In this document: piece by piece, positions 12,204 to 21,728 of the stretch | Layout: every line of letters starts with the position of its first letter | Numbering within the stretch: position 1 is the first letter of the stretch | Assembly: GCA_025991245.1 (NCBI GenBank) | Contig: BQMJ01000017.1 | Span: 62,001-126,000 of the forward strand | Length of the DNA: 64,000 nt | From: Galdieria partita | Lineage: Eukaryota; Rhodophyta; Bangiophyceae; Galdieriales; Galdieriaceae | Direction: 5' to 3' | Notes under the pieces: model-generated | The model's database searches: none | Told to the model about the DNA's origin: nothing | Seen by the model: only the letters and a program-made list of their open reading frames with translations | Position numbers and translations under genes: made by a program

Positions 12204-12614
12204 GGTAATGTCCAATTTGACAAACAATGCAACTCTTTTATCATCAACACAACGGAGCCTTTATAACCTCAATCCTCATTAGATAATTTTCCTATTAGAT
12301 AATTGATGAGGGTGCGTTAAAGGAGAATGACAGCTGGTCTGTCCAAAGAGTCAGCGTCTTGTTCCAAACTGCTCTGGGTACTTTGCATTTCTTCCTTTCA
12401 GGTATGACGCAGTTGAAGGAGTCAAAACTTTACTAAACTTTTCAACAAGTCTTTTCAAATATTCAAAAAAAGGTTTGCGTGAATGAGAAGATTTGAAACT
12501 CGTGCATCATAAAAGTATGGATTATTCACAATTACAAAACTTAAAGGGGCACTGGGAGGAGATGCGCGCTCAACTCCCATTTTTTTCTTTCTTCCTCATT
12601 GGGTGTTTTTGAAA
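12204..12614. promoter_or_regulatory. Divergent promoter region between ABC transporter and NSE4
   Basis: About 410 bases separate the start codons of two divergently transcribed genes, so both promoters must lie here. Visible features are an inverted pair TGGGAG...CTCCCA around GCGCGC near 12552-12580 and a T-rich run just before the NSE4 start. No coding signal or known element was recognised. Confidence 0.4.
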
Positions 12615-13607
12615 ATGGCTGGACCCAGTTTGGATACTGAAAGAGGTCTCCACTTGACAGAAAGGGCTGACTTGTTGAACGAAATAGTGGAACACCACAA
12701 AAGAGTTGACTCAGAAAGAGGAGAATATGAGGATCCTGACTCTTCTTTGATTGATAAAAGAATGGCAGAGAATGAACAGTTACGAACGCGTTCTACTGCA
12801 CCCCAAGGACAAGTATTATTGAGCGGGGCTTTTTTGTCGTTTGCGAGGAGCGCAGTTACAAGAGCAGAGAAAATTTCCGTTACACATCAAGAATTCAGTG
12901 TGGAAATGATTATCCGACGATTAAAGACGTTGAACAGGTCTTCCGGTCCAAGCAGTAACGACAATTCGAGCGGTTGTGATGGAGAACAGTCGTACGTAGA
13001 TGAAGATAGCTTGGAAAATGTTGTAGTGGATTGGAAGCGTTTGGGTCAACAACTTTCAAGGTTTTACCAAATACCTCCTTCCGTTGCGTTTGTTCGAGGA
13101 CCCATCAGTGCTCCGCCAAAGCTTCCTAGAACGCGTAGTCGACTGGAAGGCAGCGCAAGAGAAGAGAACCGACTGCGTCAGACAGATAATAATAATCCTG
13201 TTCAACGACCAACTTTGGTGGATCCCAATGAAGGTCTTGGTCAAATAGAGACCGACAAGAAGGTTCAAGACATGTGCAGAACTATCCGTACGCAGGAGGA
13301 ATCAAGTTTCTTTCAACTAGTGTTAGACAAAGCATCATATGCCAAAACCATTGAAAATATTTTTCATCTTTCGTTCCTTATTAAAGATGGACAAGTCTCC
13401 ATAGCGGAACGAAATGGAGTACCGTGGGTCAGATACATGGACCCAAAAAGATCACAACTTGAATCCAATCAAATTGAAAAAGCGAATACATCTTCTGCTC
13501 CACTAAGAACTGGGACTACACCGTCACAGTTACAGTTTGAAAATGGTCAGCTTATTCTCAGTCTTGACTACGATACGTGGGAAGCGTGGAGAAGAAGATG
13601 TTTGTAG
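12615..13607 (+). CDS. NSE4: SMC5-SMC6 complex kleisin NSE4
   Basis: Single-exon gene, 330 aa from the ATG at 12615. The C-terminal part carries the Nse4 C-terminal winged-helix signature: SYAKTIENIFHLSFLIKDG, then a basic or acidic spacer, then an end resembling QLILSLDYDTWEAW. The N-terminal helical part (DLLNEIVEHHKRVD) fits the kleisin helix that binds the SMC6 neck. NSE4 bridges the SMC5 and SMC6 heads in the nuclear complex that handles recombination intermediates. The middle (about residues 115-215) is polar and likely disordered. Length fits the family (about 300-400 aa). It converges on the OB-fold gene downstream. Confidence 0.85.
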   Translation: MAGPSLDTERGLHLTERADLLNEIVEHHKRVDSERGEYEDPDSSLIDKRMAENEQLRTRSTAPQGQVLLSGAFLSFARSAVTRAEKISVTHQEFSVEMIIRRLKTLNRSSGPSSNDNSSGCDGEQSYVDEDSLENVVVDWKRLGQQLSRFYQIPPSVAFVRGPISAPPKLPRTRSRLEGSAREENRLRQTDNNNPVQRPTLVDPNEGLGQIETDKKVQDMCRTIRTQEESSFFQLVLDKASYAKTIENIFHLSFLIKDGQVSIAERNGVPWVRYMDPKRSQLESNQIEKANTSSAPLRTGTTPSQLQFENGQLILSLDYDTWEAWRRRCL

Positions 13608-13721
13608 CTTCTGTACATCATTCACTTGGCTTGATAGGTGTATAATTTTTTCATTTATGTCATTTTTTGTTCACATAAAGATAACCAAAACGATACTTCA
13701 ATTCAAAATACTGTCTTTGTC

Positions 13722-14600
13722 TCATACTTGTTCCACTTTTTCTTGATATGCTAATCTCAGAATACTTTCCTCGATACGTTCCAAGCGAATCTCGTCTACA
13801 TGAAAGTGTTGTTCAAGTCGATATGCCACTTCTCTCAAAGAAACCGCACCTGAGGTGATGTTTTGATTAAAGATGTGCATCACTTGCTTATCCAAAATAT
13901 CGTCGGTGAGTAAAACATAGGTTTCAGGTTCTTCTTGAAGGGGAATTAAATATCCTAAATGAATCAATAGCTGTAGTATCTGATTCCTATTACGGCTATA
14001 AAAACCTCCCATAGATACAGGATTTTCTCGATCAACTACTTCCCACAATGTTGAAAGGCTAACTTTTCCACCTTGATTGAAGTGTTTCTTCCACGACTTC
14101 CAACAGGCTATCGCAGCAGTAGAAACTTGGGCAGAAAAAGACAAAACTGCACTGGCTTTCGAATTATGTGTCTTTCTTTCTTCACAAACCCAACTAGATG
14201 CTACCTTTGATTTGGAATTTTCCGCTTTGTATCTTTGTATTTGTTGGAGCCAATATTTACACTCTGCGTTGGGATCGGTATGGACGATAATTTTAACTGC
14301 GTTCAAGAAAGCCAAGTTGGAACACTTGGAGTAACCAACTACTTGAAGAGTGTCACCCAATTGTAGCACTGTTTCCATTCCACGGCTGTCTCTCTTTGGG
14401 CACTTGAAAGTAGTCAACTGCAAAGAGTCGTCTAGTATAAACTCTTGTACGTCCCACACGCTTTCGAGTGAAACGATAACTCCGAATAATTCACAAGTTT
14501 TGCATAGGTCCTCACGTTGCTTTCTTGAAAGGTACCATTGAGAGGCACAAGAATCTGAGCGCGGATAGGTTGTATCAAATGTGTATACTCGACCACTCAT
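13722..14600 (-). CDS. OB-fold nucleic-acid binding protein, STN1/RPA2-like
   Basis: Single-exon frame of 292 aa. Residues about 38-110 read like an OB fold (FGVIVSLESVWDVQEFILDD, later LGDTLQVVGY). The C-terminal half contains two segments compatible with winged helices (NQILQLLIHLGYLIPL and SLREVAYRLEQHFHVDEIRL). An OB fold followed by tandem winged helices is the layout of STN1, a subunit of the telomere-associated CST complex; RPA32 is similar but shorter. Assignment rests on architecture more than identity. Sequence just upstream in frame (GYTRCQASF) could be coding, so the true start may lie in an unrecognised exon. It converges with NSE4, about 115 bp away. Confidence 0.5.
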   Translation of the reverse strand: MSGRVYTFDTTYPRSDSCASQWYLSRKQREDLCKTCELFGVIVSLESVWDVQEFILDDSLQLTTFKCPKRDSRGMETVLQLGDTLQVVGYSKCSNLAFLNAVKIIVHTDPNAECKYWLQQIQRYKAENSKSKVASSWVCEERKTHNSKASAVLSFSAQVSTAAIACWKSWKKHFNQGGKVSLSTLWEVVDRENPVSMGGFYSRNRNQILQLLIHLGYLIPLQEEPETYVLLTDDILDKQVMHIFNQNITSGAVSLREVAYRLEQHFHVDEIRLERIEESILRLAYQEKVEQV

Positions 14601-15290
14601 AAAAGAAGCTTGGCATCTCGTATATCCAATGAAAAATGATTTCGCTCAAACTTGGAACAACCGTTTCTCTTTGACCCGAGGGTGCGTTGGATGCTTGTGA
14701 CAACTCAAAAATGGAAATTCTCTCAGTTGCCACGTTACTTTGTAGCAAGCTGAACCGTTTTCCTATGAAGCACAAGAGTATATAATGAATGATAGCTTTC
14801 AGTTTACTACAAGTTAACTATATTGACAGAAATTTTGCTGATTGCCCAACCGATCGTTCAAAAGAATTTTCAAAGCTGTTCTATATGTATACTACGAGTT
14901 TGTGGGTTATTTATCTCGATTTGGCTTGTTTAAAGTAGGAAACTCACCTTTAAATAAAAAAACAGAATTCTTCGTACAACCCAATACGAAAAAGGCAAGA
15001 CCAGGGCAAAGCTTGAAATATTGCATAGTATTTATTCAGTACGTTCATGAAACAACACAGTGTCTAGCAACTACACATGTTCTTCATCTTTCCATATCTT
15101 TGGCATAATGCTTTGTTACCTTGTCGTCGTTGAGACAGTCCCCTTGTGTTGGTCTGCCTCATTCGACTTGTGTCCGTAACATCATCCACAAATCGCCTCA
15201 AAGGGAGAATCTCCATAATCTCCTTGATCACCCACTTCAAATACACGCATTCCTTCTTCACAGTCCTTTTGAATATCTTATTCTTTTAGT
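14601..15290. other. Divergent intergenic region, no confident gene
   Basis: About 690 bases lie between the OB-fold gene and the phycobilisome linker, which diverge. It should contain both promoters. A 65-codon minus-strand frame (15064-15261, non-ATG start) and an overlapping frame with a patch of acidic, Gly-rich sequence are present, but I could not build a spliced gene from them. No RNA gene or repeat was recognised. Confidence 0.45.
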
Positions 15291-16777
15291 ATGGATTCCT
15301 GTTTGTCATTTGTCAACAACTCCATCTTATTTGGAACTAACAAAAACTCCATAGGAGCACTTTCAACCAGTGGTAAGTTGATAAAAGCGTTGCAACTTTC
15401 AGAGCTGATGGAGATGTGTTTATATGACAATTAGGCTTTCACGGTAGACAAATAGATTCCAGTATCCAGAAGACTGCTAGATCAAGGCTTGTGTTTTATG
15501 CTCGAGCCGATAATGGCAAAGACTCTAAGGATGTCTCTTCTTCAAGAGATAAAGTAGAAAACAAGGCGGAAGAGAAGGAGAAGAAGGAAGTTCGTAAACC
15601 TTCCGAATCCAGCACCTCCTCGTCTTCCTCACCCACTGCACGAGCAGATGCACCCAAAGCTCAGTCTTCTCCTGTCACGAGTAGCCAACGAAGCAGTACT
15701 TCAACTGAAGGTTCTGGAGCTGTTAAGATCTCACAAGGAGGAGTTAAAGATAATACGGCAGTTGGCAAGTTTTCCAAGGATTATCTTTCTGCTAATGGTG
15801 TATCAGTATTACCTAAAATTGGCTTTGAAAGAGTGAAGGAGAAGGAATACAAGATCATTCCAGGAAGAGTTCGTGCTGGACGTTTTCCACCAGATGAGAC
15901 TAGAAATATCATGGAAATGGCTTATCAGCGAATATTTGGAAACAATTATATTTTTGAAGCTGAAAAGGGGGAGTTGAAGACTATTGATTCTGCATTCCAG
16001 AATGGAAGATATCGTGTGAAGGACTACGTTCGTGCTTTGAGCAAGTCCGATGTGTTCAAGAACAAATTTTTCTATAATCGTCCAGTTTACAATTCCATTG
16101 AGTTGTGTTTCAGAATGTTATTGGGAAGGCCTTGTGATAGTTATGCCGAGTTGAAAGGCAAGACTCGTATTTATGATTCTCACGGTTTTGATGCACTTAT
16201 TGATTCTTTCTTGGATGATGGAGAGTATGATGAGGCATTTGGATACGATACTGTGCCTTACAATCGACCCTATACTCTTGGTACTCGCAATTCCACAGCG
16301 CAGTTTGCTCAGCTTTTACGCATGAGTAGTCGAGCAGCTGATGCTGATTACAAGTCGAATGAACGCAAAGCATTTACTTCCAGTATTCAAACCAATCGCT
16401 TTGGTGTACAAACCGTACCTCGTCTTTTGAATCGTATTACTGCCCGTCGATCTATGGGAGGAAGACCAGGACCTGTTGGTGCTCCTTGTGCTGGTTTTCG
16501 TATGGGTGTAGAAGCTGATAGTGATGGCAGAGTATATCGTCTAGATGTGACAGGATATACTGAGTGGACCACTGGAGCTGCTGGAGCTGCTGGTATAACA
16601 TTGCGTTCTCGTTCGGGAAGATTGTATCGCAATTCTACTAGCATGTCCAAGGGAGTCTTGTCTCAATTCCGTCGTTCCAATCAAGCCTATCTGATTCCTA
16701 AAGACAAGATGTTGGAGCGAATGATTCAGATTCATCAGAGAGGTGGAAAGATTGTCTCTGTCGTTCCTACTTCTTAG
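15291..16777 (+). CDS. Nuclear-encoded phycobilisome rod linker (CpcC-like) with plastid presequence
   Basis: Two exons, 15291-15372 and 15435-16777 (474 aa). The long open frame has only a GTG start, but a 27-codon upstream exon beginning with ATG joins in phase. It supplies a Ser/Asn-rich N-terminus lacking acidic residues, as expected of a plastid presequence. A low-complexity Ser/Lys/Glu segment follows (about 45-110). Then comes a phycobilisome linker domain (RNIMEMAYQRIFGNNYIFE, VKDYVRALSKSDVFKNKFF, ELCFRMLLGRPCDSYAEL). The C-terminus is a CpcD-like domain ending YLIPKDKM...IHQRGGKIVSV. Linker domain plus CpcD domain is the layout of phycocyanin rod linkers, which stack hexamers in thylakoid-surface antennae. 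This gene identifies the organism as a red alga. Confidence 0.9.
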
Positions 16778-16862
16778 ATAGTTCAAATCTTAAAAAATAG
16801 TTATTCTTTTGTTTCTGTTGAATAAAAAAAGGGGTTGTTGGCTTTGTGAGACAAAATTCGAA

Positions 16863-17350
16863 ATGGATGCATGGAATTTGTGTAGTTCATCATTTGCTTT
16901 GAGAACAGCCTTTTTGAATTCTTCGTATATTACACAGCCTATAGGTGATAAGAGTCATGAAATACTTTGCAAGTTGGAAAACATTCAAAGGAAAAAGGTT
17001 TGTTCTATGAGTGTTTCGTGGAAGAATGTTTGAAACTTTTCAGTTGGAGGACATACGCAACGCTCCAGCTTCCCTTCCTTTAGGAGTGAAGAGTGAGACT
17101 GGCAACGTTATGGAACATTCCAATCCCACTACAACAACAGAGGTAGAGTAACAACAAGAATTTTTCTATTTTATCAACTAGCTTTTACCTAGACTTCTAT
17201 TCACCACAGTCAGTTGGGGAACAATGGCCAGATGGCACTCATAGACGACGACGCCATGATAGAAGAAGAAGAAGAAGAAACTATGATAGCCAGTCCCATA
17301 TCTTCTTGGATGGAATAACGAAGCAGTTTTTGGATGACTACACGAGGTAG
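16863..17350 (+). CDS. Unrecognised small protein with two possible C-termini
   Basis: Exons 16863-16997 and 17044-17142 join in phase to 78 codons. The last intron has two closely spaced 3' splice sites, at 17191-17192 and 17208-17209, 17 bases apart. The first gives an acidic tail with six Glu ending at 17318 (120 aa in total). The second gives a basic, Arg-rich tail ending at 17350 (124 aa in total), because the same GAA/AGA repeat is read in different frames. I do not recognise the protein. The N-terminus is Ser-rich with few acidic residues and could be an organelle presequence. Which acceptor is used cannot be decided from sequence. Confidence 0.5.
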
Positions 17351-17397
17351 ACCTATCTATGAATCGGGATATCTACCTTTTTGTCGTGAGTTACTTG

Positions 17398-18019
17398 TCA
17401 GCAAAGTTTGTTCTCGTTGAGCCATATGGTATAGTATTTGGCAAGTTGTGTTTCCTAAAGCAATATAATACAAGTTGGTTGTACATAATCGTAAAATAGG
17501 CCTACCGTCCATTGCAAATAATTGAGTTTTGTGTCACGGAAAGCTCGCTCGAAGTTGGTTCCATATTTATGGAAAATATTGCTCAAGTACAATTTCTCAC
17601 TATACACAAACACACAAAGTTTACCATCGATATCCAATAGAAAGTATGGTATGTCTTACCTTCGAGTCAAGTGCTTGGGATCTCTGCGAATCTTTTGTTT
17701 GGATAGTTGTTCATAATATTCAACAAGCTTCGAGTTTGAGTTATTATTCGGAGTCTCTCTCGTTAGGCATTTATTGGAGTCGTAAGCAATTCCTAACTGT
17801 TCCAACTGTGCAGCTGCCCTTTGTTTCGGTGACCAAAGTGGCTTCAGTGCTGGAGAGTTTTCCAAAGAGCTTTGAAAAGGGAAAATATATGAGTAGATTT
17901 GTGTTACCTGAGTCACGAACAAGTTTCTTTGTTATTCTACTTGTGCCTAGTCTTGCTTGTCTTTTGCGAATGGTAGCTTTGGCAGACCTTCCTAAATACA
18001 ACTTTCCTTTCTTGGCCAT
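17398..18019 (-). CDS. NOP16: Nucleolar protein 16 (60S ribosome biogenesis)
   Basis: Four exons on the minus strand: 17908-18019, 17660-17849, 17506-17599 and 17398-17454 (150 aa; all phases close). The N-terminus is basic (MAKKGKLYLGRSAKATIRKR). ALKPLWSPKQ and LEQLGIAYDSN follow, matching the Nop16 region W-D-x-x-K-S...L-x-x-M-G-L-x-x-D-x-N. The C-terminal KYGTNFERAFRDTKLNYLQW matches the family block in which a Tyr-Gly/Glu helix precedes Arg-Asp-x-Lys-x-Asn. Nop16 is a nucleolar assembly factor of pre-60S particles. Slightly shorter than the 170-230 aa of fungal and animal proteins. Confidence 0.85.
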
Positions 18020-18138
18020 ACTTGATCACTCCATGAATATCATTCACATAACTATTGAGGGCAGAGTGTTTTCTAGAGGCTCTGAAAGTTCTTTAGAGAC
18101 GCTTTCCATCCAACTATATTTTCCTAGTGAGAAAAGAA

Positions 18139-18495
18139 ATGATGAAATCTAGAAAAATGAGTTGTCCTCAAGTGCAGTCACCACCTTTATGGTTATCATT
18201 GTTAGTTATGGGTAGTTTATGTGTATTTACTTTGGTTACTTTTGTAGACGTGAACATGGGAGTGGTGTTGGAATGGTTTCGGATGCTTGCTCTAGCCATA
18301 TTTCGTACTCGGACTGTTTTGTATGTGGCTTGTTTGATGGCCTGGGGGGCGCACTTGTTAGAAGCTATTGTGGCTTATAGAATATGCAAACAGTTGGGAG
18401 GTGGAAGAGATACGTGGAAGTGGACCATCCAAACTTTTTGCATAGGATATCCTTCCCTTTGTTTGTTACAAGCAGAACAAAGAAAAGGAATCTGA
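18139..18495 (+). CDS. TMEM254-like (DUF4499) membrane protein
   Basis: Single exon, 118 aa from the ATG at 18139 (the longer frame starts at GTG). Three hydrophobic stretches are visible. The second half contains AHLLEAIVAYRICKQLGG followed by WTIQTFCIGYPSL. This matches the DUF4499/TMEM254 pattern of a His-x-x-Glu-Ala helix followed by a Trp...Gln-Thr-Phe...Gly-x-Pro-Ser-Leu helix. The molecular function of the family is unknown, and a small integral membrane protein is expected. The gene is divergent from NOP16, with about 120 bp between start codons. Confidence 0.65.
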   Translation: MMKSRKMSCPQVQSPPLWLSLLVMGSLCVFTLVTFVDVNMGVVLEWFRMLALAIFRTRTVLYVACLMAWGAHLLEAIVAYRICKQLGGGRDTWKWTIQTFCIGYPSLCLLQAEQRKGI

Positions 18496-18655
18496 AATAC
18501 TTAGTCACCATCAAGTGGTTTATTTCGATATGGCTTTGGATTCTCGAGAGGTGTGCTGAATAGCTCTATATATAAAGATAAAAAAATAGATATATTTGGG
18601 TTGATGTATGTACAACAACTCGAGTGGTACACTCATGTATCCAAAAAGCTATTTT

Positions 18656-19375
18656 TTAAAAGTAAAGACCGTTGGGTATCGGAGTAACGTAAATTTCCTG
18701 TCGAGAGTTGTAACCCAATCGTAACGTTAGTTTTCTACTCGAATCAAAAACAATCTTTTGTTGCACGCCGATGGAACCAAGTACCTAGCATACCCTGAGA
18801 CAAACCGGAGTTGAAACCCAATGTCATATTACCCGTTGATTGCTTTTCCTTGAACTCTTTAGATTGGTGTTGAGATATAGTTTAGTTAGTTGTTCTTTAC
18901 CAAAAGAAGCAACAATTTTATCTGCTTCAAAGCCATAATAATCGTTAGGCACCGTTGTACGATGAGGACATACATAGGAGGCTGCCTTTGCCTACTTTCG
19001 CTGTTACAAAAAAATGGAGAAATACTAAAACAAAATACTCACAAAGAAAAATCCCTCTTTTCCTAATTGAAATAAACGAGCACGAAGCGAAAATTTGGCT
19101 TGAGACGAGAAGGGTTTCACTGTAACTGAAAATCTCAAAGGTACTCGTTCTTCCTCCGAAGTCACATTCCATACTTGAAAGAACGTAATATCTGGTCGAT
19201 ATAGATCATAATCCCAAGGACAAAAGTGATCGCTTAAGTAGTTGAGAACTTGCTTCAATTTGGAACCTTGATTCTTAGGTGTTTCTTGTTTTTCTTCGAA
19301 TTTCGGTAACACTCGAAACTCGGTCGTAGGTCGAGGTTGCAATTTCAACTGATGGTTGGAAGACCGAGAAAACAT
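18656..19375 (-). CDS. Beta-strand-rich protein, possible plastid outer-envelope barrel (OEP21-like)
   Basis: Minus-strand gene with first exon from the ATG at 19375 to about 19039 and later exons down to a TAA at 18656-18658. The sequence alternates polar and hydrophobic residues (FSVTVKPFSSQAKFSLRARL, GNMTLGFNSGLSQG, KLTLRLGYNSRQEIYV), which suggests amphipathic beta strands. The last strand ends in Phe, as in barrel proteins. The order resembles the OEP21 chloroplast outer-envelope channel, but identity is weak and this is inference. Exon joins in the last third are unsure: an intron with a CTAACTAAAC branch-like site is likely, and one join needs either an odd splice or a one-base discrepancy near 18740-18770. 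The start codon lies only 19 bp from that of the divergent neighbour. Confidence 0.45.
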
Positions 19376-19394
19376 TGACAATTGCTATTCCAAG

Positions 19395-19702
19395 ATGAAG
19401 AACAAGAGAGCACACAAGTTGTTGCGAATCCTTTTGCCCTCAATACCGTGTTGTTTTGGAAAATTGCCCAAATGGTTAGGAAGGCCTATTCCTCCTCACG
19501 TTCAAGACCATTGCAATGGTCACAAGTGCCATATTTGACTCAAAGCAGAAAAGTGGCTTTGTATCACAGAGCTACAACACGTCCAACCACTCTTGTTACA
19601 GAAGATGAGTTATATATAGATCATATCGAAGAGAGCTTCTTTGTAAAGAGTTTCAGCAAAGGTGATGAAGGATTGCTCGATATTCTATCATGCCGTGTAT
19701 AG
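19395..19702 (+). CDS. Unrecognised small protein
   Basis: A frame ending at 19702 encodes KAYSSSRSRPLQWSQVPYLT and continues to an acidic middle and IEESFFVKSFSKGDEG. Two models are possible. One is a single exon from the ATG at 19472 (76 aa). The other is a two-exon gene from the ATG at 19395, with an intron of about 65 nt ending TGGTTAG before the Lys-Ala-Tyr segment. The basic, Ser-rich N-terminus could be an organelle signal. I recognise no family. Confidence 0.35.
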
Positions 19703-19898
19703 GATCGACCATTGTTTCATAATCCTATCTCTACAAAATCTGTTTTTACACAAAAATCCCCATTTTGAATTTAAGAAAACACAAATAGAAAACAAAAAAC
19801 TGCAGCCATTTTTACTCAATACAAATTCACAAGAAAGAGAACTGCTCTCCAATTGGTTTGCTTCTATACATTCATCCGTTACATCTGTACATGTAGCA

Positions 19899-20696
19899 CT
19901 ACACTCCCATTCCTACTGCCTTGGCAGCGTCTAACAACAATCCAAATTTGTACTCGGTTTGCTGTCTCATACTTTTACTATCCTTCCTCCATTTGTGCAA
20001 TGGACGAGATGCATCCTTCTTAGAAAAGGAATTCCGCTTGTTTGGTTTGCCTCGACAATGGAAGATAGACTCTTCTCCAAAAAGGTCTCCTCGTTCTCCA
20101 CCATTTGGAGGAAGAGAGTCTGCTTCCAACTCAATAAGTACAGGTGAAGCTTCCAACTCTTCGTCACTTTCTGAATATAAACCTGACAAGTACCAACGTA
20201 TTCTCTCCTTATCAACAGTAGCTTGATTTCTATCGACAGTCGAGCAACTTCTCTTCTGGGCACCTTGCTCCTTCACACTCTGTTTGCTTTCTTCTATCTC
20301 CTCTTTGGCCATAACCACCCTATTATGAAATCTGTTCCTACCAGAATTGGTGGCTGCGTAAGCAATAGCTGCAGCAGTTGGGGTCTTCAAGAAAGCCTCA
20401 TATTTTGAAGTTTTTGATTCTTCCTCTGTTACAGAAAAGTTTTGGTAAGAAAAGTAGTGACTTTGAATTGGGGAGCCAAGACCGGTCACTCTATTGTCCA
20501 TTCCTCGTTTTTGTGTCGTTTTCATTATCAAACGAGTAGCTATTGGTGGTGACGCTTGTTTTCCGTCTATATAAAGCTTTCCCTTTTTCCAACGCACTCC
20601 ACAGGCGTTGCAAAGGGTTTTGCGTCCTTTTGGTCCGCTTCTCCACAAAGGAGTATCCGTTACCCCACAAACAACACAACGGAGATGTTCAATCAT
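19899..20696 (-). CDS. GATA-type zinc-finger transcription factor
   Basis: Single exon, 265 aa. A GATA finger sits at the extreme N-terminus, C-x2-C-x18-C-x2-C (residues about 7-32), with [10 protein letters not shown] between the Cys pairs and [13 protein letters not shown] after, the usual core and basic tail. The 18-residue loop is the plant/fungal arrangement. The remainder (about 200 aa) is polar, rich in Ser, Lys and Glu, with no second finger, and probably disordered regulatory sequence. It binds (A/T)GATA(A/G) DNA in the nucleus. Targets cannot be inferred. The finger starting within six residues of the initiator Met is unusual and might hint at an unseen upstream exon. Confidence 0.85.
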   Translation of the reverse strand: MIEHLRCVVCGVTDTPLWRSGPKGRKTLCNACGVRWKKGKLYIDGKQASPPIATRLIMKTTQKRGMDNRVTGLGSPIQSHYFSYQNFSVTEEESKTSKYEAFLKTPTAAAIAYAATNSGRNRFHNRVVMAKEEIEESKQSVKEQGAQKRSCSTVDRNQATVDKERIRWYLSGLYSESDEELEASPVLIELEADSLPPNGGERGDLFGEESIFHCRGKPNKRNSFSKKDASRPLHKWRKDSKSMRQQTEYKFGLLLDAAKAVGMGV

Positions 20697-20826
20697 AAGG
20701 TTTCAAGTTTCCACAGTCATTGTGGGTCAAAACCCTTGTTCCTTTGATACATAAACATATCCATCACATACAAGCATTGGATCCCCATCCCTCCCTACAA
20801 GACTTTGGTGGGACTTGGAAAAGGCA

Positions 20827-21600
20827 ATGGGGTCTTTAGGCATCTCCACCGACCCAACTCCACGTGCTTTACACGTACGTTTCCACTTGTTTTCAAAAAG
20901 TTATTTGATAAGTTTTAGTTTCACTTGACAGGTTTTGGTCGTTTTCAACGGGTTTCAGAAAATCCGACAGAATTGCTTGTAAAGAAATTTGTTTCTTTTT
21001 GTGAAGAAAGGAGGGGACTTCATGAAGCAGCTACTGTGGTTACTACGACAGTTGCAACAACGAGTGTAACAGGTGCCCAATTGGTGCTGGATGAATTGTA
21101 TGGCAAGTTGAACCGGGACAAGAGCACGCGGAATGTCATCATCCACTGTGGAGTGGATGCTTCTGCTACTTGCTATCGTTTGGAAGAAAGAGCTTACAAC
21201 GGTAATTGGACGACTTGTTTCAATTGATTGACTAACAAATAGTTGAACAGAAGCTTCTTTCAGTTGTCCGGACGAAAGCGGTTGGCAACCAAGAGTTGTC
21301 CCCATCGATAACACCAAACCAGTGGATTCTTTTCTAGTTACAAGTATCAATATTCAGCGAGTAGCGGAGGAACTTGAAAAGAAAGGATTCCACGTCAGAT
21401 GTTCAGAGGATGCTGGAAGGTTTCTTTGTAATTGGATATATTATCAGTCGTTGACGAGAGCACAACAAGAAGTTTCTGTGAAAGTAATTTTTGTACATTT
21501 TCCACCTATTCAAGATTCAGAAGAAATACAAAGTTATTGTGAGTTTTTACTTCAATTATTAAACGTGATCACTATTCAAGAGCTGTCCATTGTTGAATAA
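20827..21600 (+). CDS. Pyroglutamyl-peptidase I (peptidase C15)
   Basis: Three exons, 20827-20874, 20919-21201 and 21251-21600 (226 aa). The first exon of 16 codons joins in phase to give HLTGFGRF, the family's TGFGPF start. NVIIHCGVDASATCYRLEER is the substrate-pocket region and CPDESGWQP follows. The catalytic Cys is in SEDAGRFLCNWIYY and the catalytic His is in VIFVHFPP, both at expected spacing. The enzyme removes N-terminal pyroglutamate from peptides, usually in the cytosol. Length fits the 200-220 aa family norm. Confidence 0.92.
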
Positions 21601-21728
21601 AGTTGTGGCGCCCTTTTTTGCTTTTTTTTTCGAAGAGTGGTTTCGATCACTAAGCTGTCCTTTGGAGAGGGATTCAATGGGATTTTGTTCTCGTCATCGT
21701 ATGACTATGTTGGATCATTGAGTTGGCC

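Noticed and set aside
15121-15354. 77-codon plus-strand frame before the phycobilisome linker
   Set aside because: It overlaps the real first linker exon (15291-15372) in another frame and ends with no splice option.
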